DNA of 43,611 nt from Pseudolabrys sp. (GTDB lineage: Bacteria; Pseudomonadota; Alphaproteobacteria; Rhizobiales; Xanthobacteraceae), in contig JALHNV010000023.1 of assembly GCA_022843325.1 (NCBI GenBank), positions 1 to 43,611 of the forward strand. Direction: 5' to 3'. Positions 26,229-38,422 of this stretch are shown piece after piece (position 1 is the stretch's first letter; each line of letters begins with the position of its first letter). The notes under the pieces are model-generated. The model was not told where the DNA came from. It searched no databases and worked only from the letters and a program-made list of their open reading frames with translations. The position numbers and the translations under genes were made by a program.

Positions 26229-27654
26229 TGAATGAACGTATGCTTCCGATTAGAATATCAAAGGTCTGTTTTTCCGCCTTTCTGATTGCTCCATTTCGCT
26301 GGAATATCCCTTTAGCATGAATGACGTCGGTTTCTCTACCTCGTTCGTCTCGCTTGTATTTGTCTCTGATATCGTCGCGTCTCAACAGATACAAAGCGAT
26401 TTCTTCTTGGCGATCCGATCGCAATGCAAGTTGGGACTCGAATAAATCTCTCTTGTCGCCATCATATAGTGCCGCGCATTTGATGCCCAATTCGACACAT
26501 AAATCGATCCATGACGAAATATTGCCGGCGCCACCACAGCCGTATCCCATCAAGGGCAAGGCCGATTGGTCCAGTGTTTCTAAATAATTTGAAATGTATT
26601 GCACATCGTCTGGCCCTTCGACGAGAACGGCTTCGTCAGAGAAGAACAGCTCTTTGCATACCGTATCGAAGTATTTTCGGCTCGTTATGTTACCGTGAGC
26701 GTGGCGTTCAATTGCACGCAGTGTTTCTCGCTTGGCGGTTCTAATCTGCGATGCGCCTTTGTCATCCAGAAATAGTCGGATAAGCCGTCCGTTACGGCAT
26801 ATGTCTTTCCACGCAATAAAGTGCGGCGAGTGAGTGACAACTAAGATTTGCTTTGTGCCACTATGTTCAATCAGCAAATTATAGAGATTCTTCTGCAGTT
26901 GCGGATGAAGCGATAGCTCAGGCTCGTCGATCACGATGCAGCTATTGGCTGCCGAGGTAGAAAGGGAGTACGAAATCCGAATTGAGTTTATAAGTCCATC
27001 GCCGGTATCTGATATGGGATGCCAGCGTCCCGAGGCGCTTTGAAAACGGAGAACATCCCTTCCGCTAATATTATCAGCGTTGATATTTGTAATGCGGGGG
27101 TCAATCTTACGTAGCAACTCAAGAAAGCACGTCCCTTTTTCCGAGTTTAACGGCAGCGATGCGATTAAGTTGGCGAGATTAGAGTCGAAGTATCCTTGAT
27201 TGCTGCGACGGTTCAAAAAATCATTGTGCTCGTAGGCACCAGCATTGAGCGAAGTCGAAGCGTTAAATTCTGAAATGAACGGACGGCGAGAGGGGATGTA
27301 GCGGAAGCTGTCCTGCGAAATCGCAGCTTGTCCTGTCTTTTGAAAAAGCCCGCCGGTCCCTGATGTATCAATTGAAATGTCAGAGACTGCCGTTTTGCCG
27401 CTATCCCCAATAACTAGCCACTCGATTTGTGCAATTGGACGGTCAGGATCGTGGCGCGCTTCTTGGCCGATTGTCATCCGTTGCTCTGACGATGCCAGGT
27501 CCCGGATTAGCTTGAGAAGCGTACTTTTTCCGCTGTTATTCTTGCCAACTAAAACATTATAGCCGCTCCCCGGGGCACCATTCGGACGACAGAAGTCTAA
27601 ATGCTGTGTGTCAAAATAGGATCGCGATTGTCCAATCCGCAGGTTCTGAAGCAT
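26215..27654 (-). CDS. OLD-family ATPase/TOPRIM nuclease
   Basis: A 479-aa protein joining an ABC-type ATPase to a TOPRIM nuclease domain, as in OLD proteins and GajA, which act in phage defence. Walker A is GKNNSGKS (37-44), Walker B VIDEPELSLHP (241-251) and the switch THSPH (274-278). The TOPRIM part shows LVEGPDD with Glu346 and LYDGDK with Asp398/Asp400. It is shorter than many OLD proteins. No UvrD/GajB-like helicase is adjacent, so it resembles a stand-alone (class 1) type. GC content is far below the surroundings, with many AT-ending codons, pointing to recent transfer. Target and trigger are unknown. Confidence 0.88.
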   Translation of the reverse strand: MLQNLRIGQSRSYFDTQHLDFCRPNGAPGSGYNVLVGKNNSGKSTLLKLIRDLASSEQRMTIGQEARHDPDRPIAQIEWLVIGDSGKTAVSDISIDTSGTGGLFQKTGQAAISQDSFRYIPSRRPFISEFNASTSLNAGAYEHNDFLNRRSNQGYFDSNLANLIASLPLNSEKGTCFLELLRKIDPRITNINADNISGRDVLRFQSASGRWHPISDTGDGLINSIRISYSLSTSAANSCIVIDEPELSLHPQLQKNLYNLLIEHSGTKQILVVTHSPHFIAWKDICRNGRLIRLFLDDKGASQIRTAKRETLRAIERHAHGNITSRKYFDTVCKELFFSDEAVLVEGPDDVQYISNYLETLDQSALPLMGYGCGGAGNISSWIDLCVELGIKCAALYDGDKRDLFESQLALRSDRQEEIALYLLRRDDIRDKYKRDERGRETDVIHAKGIFQRNGAIRKAEKQTFDILIGSIRSFINVP

Positions 27655-27720
27655 CTAAATACACCTTGTGGCCACAATTAATTTTTGACGGTCCTTAAGG
27701 GTCCTCTCGAAGAACGGCCC

Positions 27721-27852
27721 TTACTCCACCGCCTGCTGCCCTTCTTCCGCTTGTTCTCTTTCCGCGCCAATACCGGCTTCAGGAACCGCCCGGTATAACT
27801 CCGCGCCACCTTGCCGATGTCCTCCGGCGTGCCTTGCGCCACGATCTCGCCG
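27721..27852 (-). repeat. Duplicated uvrA 3' end, copy A
   Basis: Matches the native uvrA 3' end at 29227-29358 with about 12 differences in 133 aligned positions by my count, including one lost C. It includes the stop codon and encodes a GQQAVE-stop ending against GQQAAE-stop in uvrA. Confidence 0.9.
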
Positions 27853-28068
27853 CGCTACTTCGCCGCCAGGCGTCAACTCAAACACGCGGCGGTGCTTGGC
27901 GGCCTCGGCAATGTTGCCGGCGCGCAGTGCGAGGCGGACGGTGTCGAGCTTGGTCACATCGGCGGGCGCGAGGTAGGGCGACCACGCAGTGTCGTCCTCA
28001 ATCAACTCGACCGGGACCTCGGCGCAGCACCTGCCTTCGTGGATGAAGGTGATGCTTTTGCGCGTCAT
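27721..28068 (-). pseudogene. Small module protein, copy A, frameshifted into uvrA tail
   Basis: The first ~67 residues (FIHEGRCCAEVPVELIEDD, SPYLAPADVTKLDTVRLAL, RRVFELTP) match the 72-aa protein of copy B. After FELTP two bases are missing compared with copy B, so the native stop (27855-27857 in the other frame) is skipped. Translation continues through the duplicated uvrA tail, mostly in a wrong frame, and ends at its stop. The product would be 115 aa. The start ATG at 28068 matches the start used in copy B. Either a pseudogene or a chimera. Confidence 0.65.
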
Positions 28069-28098
28069 GTGCCATTCGCCGGGCGCGTGACGGGAGGC

Positions 28099-28368
28099 TC
28101 ACGCTTTATCGTCCCGTTCGCGCAGAACATCGCGCATGGCGTCGGCAACGATTTTGGGCAGATCGCGGGTGAGCGTGTCCACTTTCGTTTCGACGCCACC
28201 CAGCCGCGTTTCGACCCGGTCGAGCTGCGTCTTGACGGCGGCAAGGTCCTCGCCATTGCGACGCGTTTGTTCGAGAATATGACGCGTCACGATTATCTCG
28301 CCGTCGACCTCGCGCTCGAGAACGCCGACGCGGGCGTCGAATTCCTCGCGGGTCACGTTGTTCGGCAT
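28099..28368 (-). CDS. Coiled-coil module protein, copy A
   Basis: An 89-aa charged protein, nearly all helical. The heptad-like stretch TREEFDARVGVLEREV and DRVETRLGGVETKVDTLTRDL indicates a coiled coil. The C terminus LPKIVADAMRDVLRERDDKA is shared with copy B (LPVIVADVMRGVLRERDGKA). I recognise no named family. It is encoded 30 bases before the small protein on the same strand, forming a two-gene unit that is repeated at 28548-29088. The ATG at 28368 is preferred; the frame is open to 28422. Confidence 0.65.
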   Translation of the reverse strand: MPNNVTREEFDARVGVLEREVDGEIIVTRHILEQTRRNGEDLAAVKTQLDRVETRLGGVETKVDTLTRDLPKIVADAMRDVLRERDDKA

Positions 28369-28498
28369 CGGACAGCCCCGTTCATCGGACGGCAGTGTAG
28401 CACAGGTTGCAGGTTGCGTCACTGTTTCTCACCGCGCGAACGGCCTTCCACCCCACCCGGCGCGCTGATGCGCGCCACCCTCCGACAGAGCGCGCCTA

Positions 28499-28547
28499 TC
28501 ACCTTGGCCACATCCTCCGGCGTGCCTTGGGCGACGATCTCGCCGCG
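28499..28547 (-). repeat. Duplicated uvrA 3' end fragment, copy B
   Basis: About 49 bases (CACCTTGGCCACATCCTCCG, GGGCGACGATCTCGCCGC) match native uvrA 29315-29358. The outer part of the tail, including the stop, is missing. It directly follows the small protein gene of copy B, exactly as copy A's tail follows its small gene. Confidence 0.8.
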
Positions 28548-28766
28548 CTACTTCGCCGCTACAGGCGTCAACTCAAACACGCGGCCGTGCCTGGCGGCCT
28601 CGGCAATGTTGCCGGCGCGTAGTGCGAGGCGGACGGTGTCGAGCTTGGTCACATCGGCGGGCGTCAGGTAGGGCGACCACGCCGTATCGTCCTCGATCAA
28701 CTCGACAGGGACTTCGGCGCAGTACTTACCTTCGTGGATGAATTCCAGTCGTTGGCGTGTGTGCAT
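28548..28766 (-). CDS. Small (72-aa) module protein, copy B
   Basis: A 72-aa protein MHTRQRLEFIHEGKYCAEV... ending RVFELTPVAAK. It has two short strands (FIHEGKYCAEVPVELI), an acidic-aromatic turn DDTAWSPYL and a helical C-terminal half (DVTKLDTVRLALRAGNIAEAARHG). I know similar short hypothetical proteins in alphaproteobacteria but no function. The ATG at 28766 is chosen because it aligns with the start of copy A; the frame is open to 28802 and overlaps the coiled-coil gene there. It is the intact copy of the pair. Confidence 0.65.
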   Translation of the reverse strand: MHTRQRLEFIHEGKYCAEVPVELIEDDTAWSPYLTPADVTKLDTVRLALRAGNIAEAARHGRVFELTPVAAK

Positions 28767-28788
28767 GCCGGCACTGCCTTGGCTCGGC

Positions 28789-29088
28789 TCACGCCTTGCC
28801 ATCGCGTTCGCGCAACACTCCGCGCATCACATCGGCGACGATGACGGGGAGGGCCTTTGCCAGGCCATCGACCCTTACGTCGATCTTTCGCTCGATGCTG
28901 TCGAGTCTTGCGTCCACGCGGTCGAACCGGGTGTCGTGCTCGCGGAATTTCCGGTCGGTCTTTTCCTCAAACCGGAGCAAATCAGTATGCACGCCCTTGA
29001 CCTGCCCGGTCAGAAACCCGAACGAGCCCTCGATCTCGCTGACGCGGCGTTTCAGGTCGCGAATCTCGGCTTCGACATCCATGGCCAT
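28789..29088 (-). CDS. Coiled-coil module protein, copy B
   Basis: A 99-aa charged helical protein. A long predicted coiled coil runs from VEAEIRDLKRRVSEIEG through EEKTDRKFREHDTRFDRVD to DSIERKIDVRVDG, then ALPVIVADVMRGVLRERDGKA. It is a paralogue of 28099-28368, longer at the N terminus. The gene pair coiled-coil/small protein resembles toxin-antitoxin architecture in size and order, but neither protein belongs to a toxin or antitoxin family I can name. Start ATG at 29088, without a strong ribosome-binding site; the upstream 30 bases are AT-rich. Confidence 0.65.
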   Translation of the reverse strand: MAMDVEAEIRDLKRRVSEIEGSFGFLTGQVKGVHTDLLRFEEKTDRKFREHDTRFDRVDARLDSIERKIDVRVDGLAKALPVIVADVMRGVLRERDGKA

Positions 29089-29190
29089 GACAATAATACT
29101 ACCATAAATTGCGCAGGTTGAAAGCCGGTTGTCCCCACCGACTCGCTGCAGGCCGCCCTCATCCGGCGCGCGGCTAACGCCGCCCGCCAC

Positions 29191-29216
29191 CTTCTCCCCG
29201 CAAGCGGGGCGAAGGA
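29191..29216 (-). terminator. Hairpin downstream of uvrA
   Basis: CTTCTCCCCG and CGGGGCGAAG form a stem with a four-base loop and one mismatch, starting about 11 bases after the uvrA stop. No T-run follows on the transcribed strand. The same CCCCGC-TT-GCGGGG motif recurs after gyrA. Confidence 0.35.
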
Positions 29217-29226
29217 AAAAGAATGA

Positions 29227-32163
<2,937 letters not shown>

Positions 32164-32246
32164 TGCACCCACGGTTTTTGAAAGGGCCACGCAATAAAGC
32201 GCCGACCGGTTCCTTGGGGACCGGCGGCGGCTTGTCTGTCGCATGG

Positions 32247-32261
32247 GAACGTAGGTAGAAC
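32247..32261. promoter_or_regulatory. LexA (SOS) box of uvrA
   Basis: GAAC (32247-32250), GTAGGTA, GAAC (32258-32261) is an exact match to the alphaproteobacterial LexA operator GAAC-N7-GAAC. It is about 85 bases upstream of the uvrA start. Confidence 0.8.
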
Positions 32262-32442
32262 AGCGCCGTTTCGCTAGTCCCGGCGCGCGGTCAAATGTGT
32301 GCAGCGGGGATAACAGCCACGGCATGGTGCGCCGGTCGCAAGGCGACAAAAGCCCGCCAAACAGGGCGCCGGAATGGATTTCTCGTTTTGGTTGCGGCGG
32401 CGTCGCCTGCCATCGCATGAGACGTATGCGACCGATGCCGCA

Positions 32443-35400
32443 TCACCACGCGTAGCGGAGGCTGCCCTTGCCGGAATAGCTTGCGGTGGTGCGCGAGAAC
32501 TCGCCGTCGAACGAACCGGCCAGCGACCAGCCATTGTGCCATTTCATCTCAGCGCCGAGCGACGCCAGCGCGGCGTTCGCCGACGGCTGCGCGCCGTTCA
32601 CCGTGAAGGTCGCGCCGGGCAAGGCCTGGAAGGTCGCGATGGCGCTGCGGTCTGTATTCCAGTCGTGCGCCCAGGCGGTCCTGGCCTTGAGCGTGAACAC
32701 GCCGCCCTGCACCAGCATGGCTTTGTCGAATTTGACGCCGAGCTCGCCGCGTGTCGCCGTGACGGTGTTCGCTGCGTAATTCAGTGCAAAGGTGCCGGGC
32801 CCCGAAACCACCGTTTCGCCATAGGACGGCAGATAGAACGTCGTCGTCTGCACGGCGGCGTAAGGCGTGACGCCGACCATCGGCGTGGCATAACGCCAGC
32901 CGCCTTCGAGCCGCGCAGCCAAGGCCTGAGCGTTGAACGAGCCGCGCAATTGATCGGTGAGGACATTGCGATCGGTCGTCGTATCCTGCCACGAATAACC
33001 GAGCAGGCCGGCGACATAGGCCGCGCCCATCGTGTGTCTGGCATAGACCGCGGCATTGAAGATATCGGCCCTGCCGCCGCCGAGGCCGCCCTCGAGATCG
33101 AAACGCGAGCCGGCGCCGCCCAGCGCAAACCCGGCTTGGGTGTCTGGCGTGAAACGATAGGTCGCACCCACGGCCATGCCGAAAATGCGGCTCGTGGTCG
33201 CGCTGGTGCCGGCGCCGGCGTCGCCGTTGACGCGGGCGTTGCCGCCGTAGACTGAGGCCCAAACGTTCCACCGCGCGGCGAAGGACGGCGTGACAGCCTT
33301 CACCGGCATCGCTTTGGCGAAAGCATCGGCGGCTTCGCGCGCGACTTTTGTCTTCTTTTTCGGCGCATAGGCGCTCGCTTCGTCGGCATCGCTCTGCGCG
33401 AAACCGATGGCGCCACCTTGGTCGGGTCCGTCGTCAAACGCGCTATCGAAGATCGCGTTGACGAACTGTCCGGTGGCCGTGATGCCCGATTGTGCCGTGG
33501 CCGCGCCCGGCTGGCCGGCCGCTTGCGACAGGCCGTTGGCGGTGAGGCCGCCATACACCATGGGGATGCTGCCATTGGTGTTGAAGTAATGGATCAGCGC
33601 GTTGCCGACATTGTTCTGGTTGGCGTTGAGGCCGGTGCCGGGCGGCGCGACGAAACTGAGCGTAAGGTTCAAATACGCATTATTGCCGTCGTAGCTCAGG
33701 CTTGAACTAAAGCCGGACGGCAGGTTGGTATTGACCTGCGCACCGAAGGTGCCGGTCACGCCGGCGGTCGCATTGAGGATCGTATATTGCCTGGCGACAT
33801 AGCTGCCGGCCGCGAAACTTGCATTCACCGTGCCCGCAAGGGCCGCCACGCCCGTCACATTGGTCCGGTCGGAGGACGATGGATCGACCTCGATGTTGTA
33901 GCTCGATCCGGCATTGAACGTCAGATTGCCATTAACCGTCAGCGTGCCGATGGAATTGCCAGGCGCCAAAGTGCCGCCCGACGCAATCGTCGTGTTGCCG
34001 ACCGTGCCGGTGCCACTGAGCGTGCCGCCGTTCACGGTGAAAGCTGCGTTGCTCAAGCTGCCGTTGACCGCCAGCGTGCCGCCGCCGACAGAGAATGCCG
34101 TGATCCCTGCGTTCGTGCCCGTAAGCGTCCAGGCGCCGGTGCCGGTCTTCTGGCCGGCCTCGAACGAGGAGAGCTGGGCGACATTGAAGCTGCCCGGCCC
34201 CGTGCCGCTCAGGCCCAGCGTATCGGTGCCCGTGCCGCCGAGCACGTTGCCGTTGACGGCGGCGCCGATCACCAGTTCGAGGCGATTGGTGGCATTCGCG
34301 AACCGGATCGCCGTGCCGCCGCTGCCGGTGACAACACCGGCCGCGCCGACCGTAACCGTCGAAGCCGCGTTCGTAATGTTGATGCCAGTCGCGCCGGTCA
34401 CGGTGCCGTTGGCGGTGATGGTGGTCGCACCCGTACCGTAGGTGCTCACCTGAATGCCGTAAGTGGCTCCGCTAACCATCTTGCCGGCGGCGGTAGTCAC
34501 GCTAAGATCGGTGCCCGTGGCGGCATTGCGGGCGACAATGCCGACATCAGAGGTGCCGGTGACATCGCCGTTGGCGGTGACGGTGGTCGCGCCGGTGCCT
34601 AAGTTGCGCGCAAAAATGCCGTAGCTGCCGCTGACCGTCCCGCCGGCGCCGGTGGTCACGCTGAGATCGGTGCCGGTGGCGTTTCGCGCGTAGATGCCGC
34701 TAGTACTGGTGCCGGTGACACCGCCGTTGGCGGTCACTGTCAGCGCGCCCGTGCCGAAATTGCGCGCATTAATGCCGACAGTGCCGCTGACCGTCGTGCC
34801 GGCGCCGGTGGTCACGCTGAGACCGGTGCCGTTGATGTTTCTTGCGTAGATGCCGTTACTACTGGTTCCGGTGACATCGCCGTTGGCGGTGATGGTCAGC
34901 GCGCCCGTGCCGGCGTTGCGCGCATCAATGCCGACGGTGCCGCTGACCGTCGTGCCGGTGGTCACGCTGAGAGCGGTGCCGGCGTCGTTCCGCGCGTCGA
35001 TGCCGCGACTGGTGGTGCCGGTAACATCGCCGTTGGCGGTGATAGTCAGCGCGCCCGCGCCCGAATTGCGTGCGTAAATGCCGTTGCTGTTGCCGCTGAC
35101 CGTCGTGCCGGCGCCGGTGGTCACGCTGAGATCGGTGCCGTTGAAGTTCCGCGCGAAGATGCCGTAACCAGTTGTGCCGGTGACGCCGTTGGCGGTGACA
35201 GTCAGCGCGCCCGTGCCGTAGTTGCGCGCCAGAATGCCGGAGGTGCCGCTGACTGTCGTGCCGGCGCCGGTGGTCACGCCGAGATCGGTGCCCGTGACGG
35301 AATTGTTTGCGAAAATGCCGCTACTGGTGGTGCCGGTGACATCGCCGTTGGCGGTGATGGTCAGCGCGCCCCTGCCCAAGTTGCGCGCATAAATGCCGTC

Positions 35401-36250
35401 GGTAGCGCCGCGCACCGTGCCGGTGGCGGTGGTCACGCTGAGATCGGTGCCCGCGGCATTATTGCGGGCGAAAATGCCGAAACCACCGGCGCCGGTGACA
35501 GCGCCGTTGGCGGCGATGGTCAGTGCCTCGCTGCCGTAGTTGCGCGCAGCAATGCCGAAGGTGCCGCTGACCGTGCCGGCGGCGGTCACGCTGAGATTGG
35601 TGCCGGAATTCCGCGCGTAGATGCCACTTCGCGAGGTGCCGGCGACATCGCCGTTGGCGGTGATGGTCAGTGCGCCGGTACCGTCGTTGTTCGCAATAAT
35701 GCCCCTGTCGCCACCGCTCACCATCGTGCCGGCGCCGGTGGTCACGCTGAGATCGGTGCCGTAGTTGCGCGCATAGATTCCATCGTTACTGGTACCGGTG
35801 ACATTGCCATTGCCATTGGCGGTGACGGTGACCGCGCCGGTGCCGAAGTTACGCGCGAAAATGCCGTAGCTGCCGCCGGTCAGCACACCGTTGGTGTCGA
35901 TGGTGACGCTGCCGGGCGTGCCGCCAACGTCGCCGCCGGATCTGACATAGAGCGCCACGTTGGCAGCGGTGAGCGGCGAGGCGTTGGTGTCGGTGTAGGA
36001 CAGCGCGCCATCGCCGGTAATCGTTATGCCATTGCCCGCGGCGGCGTTGACGCTGAAACCGAGAAGGGTCGAGACGTCGGCGTTGTTGGCATTGATCGTC
36101 TGCGTGGTGGTCTCGGTGCCCCGAACACTGGTAGGCCCCGCTACCAACGGGATCGCATGCCCCGTACGCGCGCCGGCCATAGCCCACGGCCACCGCCATG
36201 AGCATGGTGCCTGACAGCAACATTTGCCGACGCAACGCGCCCGGTGACAT
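32443..36250 (-). CDS. Autotransporter outer-membrane protein with frameshift after signal peptide
   Basis: A large type Va autotransporter. The body (36180-32443) starts with TETTTQTINANNADVSTL, then a repetitive beta-helix passenger (36 kb end to about 34.38 kb) and autotransporter-associated beta-strand motifs (GGTLAVNG, GGTLSGTGTVG, GGTLAPGNSIGTLTVNG). A linker and a ~280-residue beta-barrel follow, ending in SLRYAW with the terminal aromatic residue. The signal peptide (MSPGALRRQMLLSGTMLMAVAVGYG, start 36250, after GGGGGG) lies in another frame. That frame continues ACDPVGSGAYQCSG and would join the body if one G were absent from the GGGG run (36119-36122 on the plus strand). As given, the gene cannot yield an exported protein without a frame change. 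Confidence 0.85.
34385..35868 (-). repeat. Tandem repeat array in the autotransporter passenger
   Basis: About ten units of roughly 48-50 residues (about 145-150 bp). Each combines GIxARNxGTGALTITANGDV with TGTxxxGIYARNxxGTDLSV and a short TTGAGTTVSG turn. Units differ by small indels. Alternating strand types suggest a regular beta-helix. The DNA repeats are similar enough to recombine and change unit number. Confidence 0.85.
36119..36122 (-). other. Frameshift site at a G4 run
   Basis: The minus-strand sequence reads TGT TCG GGGC ACC GAG. Removing one G gives C-S-G-T-E-T-T-T, joining the exported N terminus to the autotransporter body in frame. It could be a true mutation, an assembly error or a slippage site; four Gs is short for phase variation. 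Confidence 0.75.
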
Positions 36251-36412
36251 AATCCCCCCAGGCACGGAATACCCGCTGTCCCAGCCGGTAGATATTATGC
36301 GGTAGCCGGTTGCGGGGTCAACCTAAAGGCGTAAGTGGGCCGAGTTCCCTCACAGCGGTTCCAAAAACAGATTCGCGTTCCCGAAACATATTGAGTTGGC
36401 TCGGAAAGCTTT

Positions 36413-37624
36413 ATGACCGATGGGGAAAAGGAGATGAGCAAGCGTGGCCGGGAACCGTCATCCGCACCGCGCGGGGATGAAACCGCGGAACCGGCGCAGG
36501 CGGGCGCGGAGATCGCGCCGGCCGGACAGGAGACAAAGCCTGCCGAGCCGCAGACGATTCCGGCCGCGCAGCGCGTCACCTATTCCATGTCACCGGGCCT
36601 GTCCGGCTTCCTCGGCGCGCAGCGCATCGCGCTCGCGGTCTCGTCTTATCAGTCGGGCAAGTTCTATCTGTTGGGGCAGAACGTCGATGGCGGGCTCATG
36701 GTGAATGAGCGCTTCTTCCGCAAGGCCATGGGGATTTGCGTTCCCGACAAGGACACCCTCCTGCTGGCGACGCTGTTTCAGATCGTGCGGTTCAAGAACG
36801 TGCTGGAACCGGAGCAACGCATCAACGACCTGTTCGACGCCTGCTATGTGCCACGCGCAATGTCCGTCACCGGGGAGCTCGACGCGCACGATCTCGGCGT
36901 TCTCAAAGACGGCCGCGTGGTGTTCGTCAACACGCTGTACAATTGTCTCGCCACACCGTCCGAACGCCACAGTTTCACGCCGTTGTGGAAGCCGCCGTTC
37001 ATCTCAAGAATCGTCAAGGAGGACCGCTGCCACCTCAACGGCCTCGCCATGGCCGACGGCGTGCCGCGCTACGTCACCGCCGTCAGCAAGTCCGACACCA
37101 TCGACGGCTGGCGCGACCGGCGTGCCGACGGCGGCATCGTCGTCGATGTGCAGTCGGGCGAGATTGTCGCCGGCGGGCTGTCGATGCCGCATTCGCCGCG
37201 GATGTATCGCGGCCGTCTCTGGCTGCTGAACTCAGGGACGGGCGAGCTCGGCTGGGTCGAGCCGGGCTCCGGCGGCGGCGCGGCCAAATTCCACGCGCTC
37301 GCGTTCTGCCCCGGCTTTCTGCGCGGGCTCGCCTTCCACGGCAATCATGCCTTCGTCGGATTGTCGAAGCCGCGTTACGAGCGCTTCGAGGGCCTCGCGC
37401 TCGATCGGACGCTCACGGAGGCCGACTCCGAGCCATGGTGCGGCGTGCAGGTGATCGACCTCAAGAGCGGGGCCTGTGTGCACTGGTTCCGCCTCGACGG
37501 CGCGGTGAGCGAACTCTACGACCTCGCCGTCATTCCCGGCGTGACACGCCCGATGGCGTTGGGCTTCGCCAGCAACGAGATTCTCGGACTGATCACACAC
37601 GATCCGCTGGCGCCACTGACCTAA
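36413..37624 (+). CDS. TIGR03032-family protein
   Basis: A 403-aa protein of the TIGR03032 family, of unknown function. After a low-complexity Pro/Ala/Glu-rich N terminus (about 55 residues) it shows the family pattern: FLGAQRIALAVSSYQSGKFYLLG, FRKAMGI, RAMSVTGELDAHDLGVL, ISRIVKEDRCHLNGLAM, LSMPHSPRMYRGRLWLLNSGTGELG and FAFHGNHAFVGLSKPR-like segments. These suggest a beta-propeller with NHL-like blades, which is inference. It lies between the autotransporter gene and ssb. An in-frame ATG at 36434 is an alternative start. Confidence 0.85.
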   Translation: MTDGEKEMSKRGREPSSAPRGDETAEPAQAGAEIAPAGQETKPAEPQTIPAAQRVTYSMSPGLSGFLGAQRIALAVSSYQSGKFYLLGQNVDGGLMVNERFFRKAMGICVPDKDTLLLATLFQIVRFKNVLEPEQRINDLFDACYVPRAMSVTGELDAHDLGVLKDGRVVFVNTLYNCLATPSERHSFTPLWKPPFISRIVKEDRCHLNGLAMADGVPRYVTAVSKSDTIDGWRDRRADGGIVVDVQSGEIVAGGLSMPHSPRMYRGRLWLLNSGTGELGWVEPGSGGGAAKFHALAFCPGFLRGLAFHGNHAFVGLSKPRYERFEGLALDRTLTEADSEPWCGVQVIDLKSGACVHWFRLDGAVSELYDLAVIPGVTRPMALGFASNEILGLITHDPLAPLT

Positions 37625-37929
37625 CCGTTCAGCGCGCCGGATCGGGCCGCTGCTGTGCCATGCAACACCGTCGGCCCGGCAGGCACGAATGGGCTTGTAA
37701 AAGCACCGGATCGCGACTAGAACATAAAGAGAACGACGAGCGCGAGGCCGCTCTCCGGGGCGCAGATAGATCGGACGGCCCTGTGGATTAGGGGCAATCG
37801 GGGTTGCCGCAGCAAGGCCGGGGACTAGGGTGACAGGTTAATTCTGTGGGCCGCGCACGGCGGCGGCCCCGCAACGGCGAGCGGCGCGGACGGCTGACAG
37901 TCACCGCGCATCGCCATCTGGAGAGCAAC
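37625..37929 (+). other. 305-bp ssb upstream region
   Basis: No gene is supported here. It contains a LexA box at 37720-37734 and otherwise GC-rich sequence up to the ssb ribosome-binding site (GGAGAG). I see no convincing -35/-10 pair. Confidence 0.5.
37720..37734. promoter_or_regulatory. LexA (SOS) box of ssb
   Basis: GAAC (37720-37723), ATAAAGA, GAAC (37731-37734) matches the alphaproteobacterial LexA operator exactly. It lies about 195 bases upstream of the ssb start. Confidence 0.75.
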
Positions 37930-38415
37930 ATGGCTGGTAGCGTCAATAAAGTCATCCTGATCGGCAATCTCGGCGCCGATCCGGAAATCCGCCGCACGCA
38001 GGACGGCCGGCCGATCGCCAATCTGCGCATCGCGACCTCGGAAAGCTGGCGCGACAAGAACACCGGCGAGCGCAAGGAAAAGACCGAGTGGCACCGCGTC
38101 GTCATCTTCAATGAGGGCCTGTGCAAGGTCGTCGAGCAGTACGTGAAGAAGGGCTCGAAGCTCTACATCGAAGGCGCGCTGCAGACCCGCAAATGGCAGG
38201 ACAAGGACGGCCAGGACCGCTATTCGACCGAAGTCGTGCTGCAGGGCTTCAACTCGGTGCTGACCATGCTCGACGGCCGCGGCGGCGGTGCGGGAAGTTC
38301 GGCCGGTGGCGACGACGATTTCGGCTCCAGCGGCCCGAGCGTGTCGCGCGAGCGCAAGCCGGCGATGGCCGGCGCCGGCAAGCGCGACGACATGGACGAC
38401 GAGATCCCGTTCTGA
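37930..38415 (+). CDS. ssb: Single-stranded DNA-binding protein
   Basis: Essential tetrameric protein that coats single-stranded DNA in replication, repair and recombination. The 161-aa product has an N-terminal OB-fold ([19 protein letters not shown], residues 1-115) with the conserved TEWHRVV and [12 protein letters not shown] strands. A Gly/Ser-rich linker follows, and the acidic C-terminal tip DDEIPF recruits partner proteins. The ATG at 37930 gives the standard N terminus with GGAGAG upstream. It is oriented away from uvrA as in most Proteobacteria, but 5.8 kb now separates them. Confidence 0.97.
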   Translation: MAGSVNKVILIGNLGADPEIRRTQDGRPIANLRIATSESWRDKNTGERKEKTEWHRVVIFNEGLCKVVEQYVKKGSKLYIEGALQTRKWQDKDGQDRYSTEVVLQGFNSVLTMLDGRGGGAGSSAGGDDDFGSSGPSVSRERKPAMAGAGKRDDMDDEIPF

Positions 38416-38422
38416 CGGGACG

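Noticed and set aside
26215-27654. Full Gabija system
   Set aside because: The ATPase/TOPRIM gene resembles GajA, but no UvrD-like GajB helicase is encoded next to it on either side.
33787-34602. Plus-strand frame opposite the autotransporter repeats
   Set aside because: Its apparent repetitiveness simply mirrors the repeats of the real minus-strand gene.
34385-35868. Possible CRISPR-like regular repeats
   Set aside because: The period is about 145-150 bp with no short conserved repeat separated by unique spacers; the units are in-frame protein repeats of the autotransporter.
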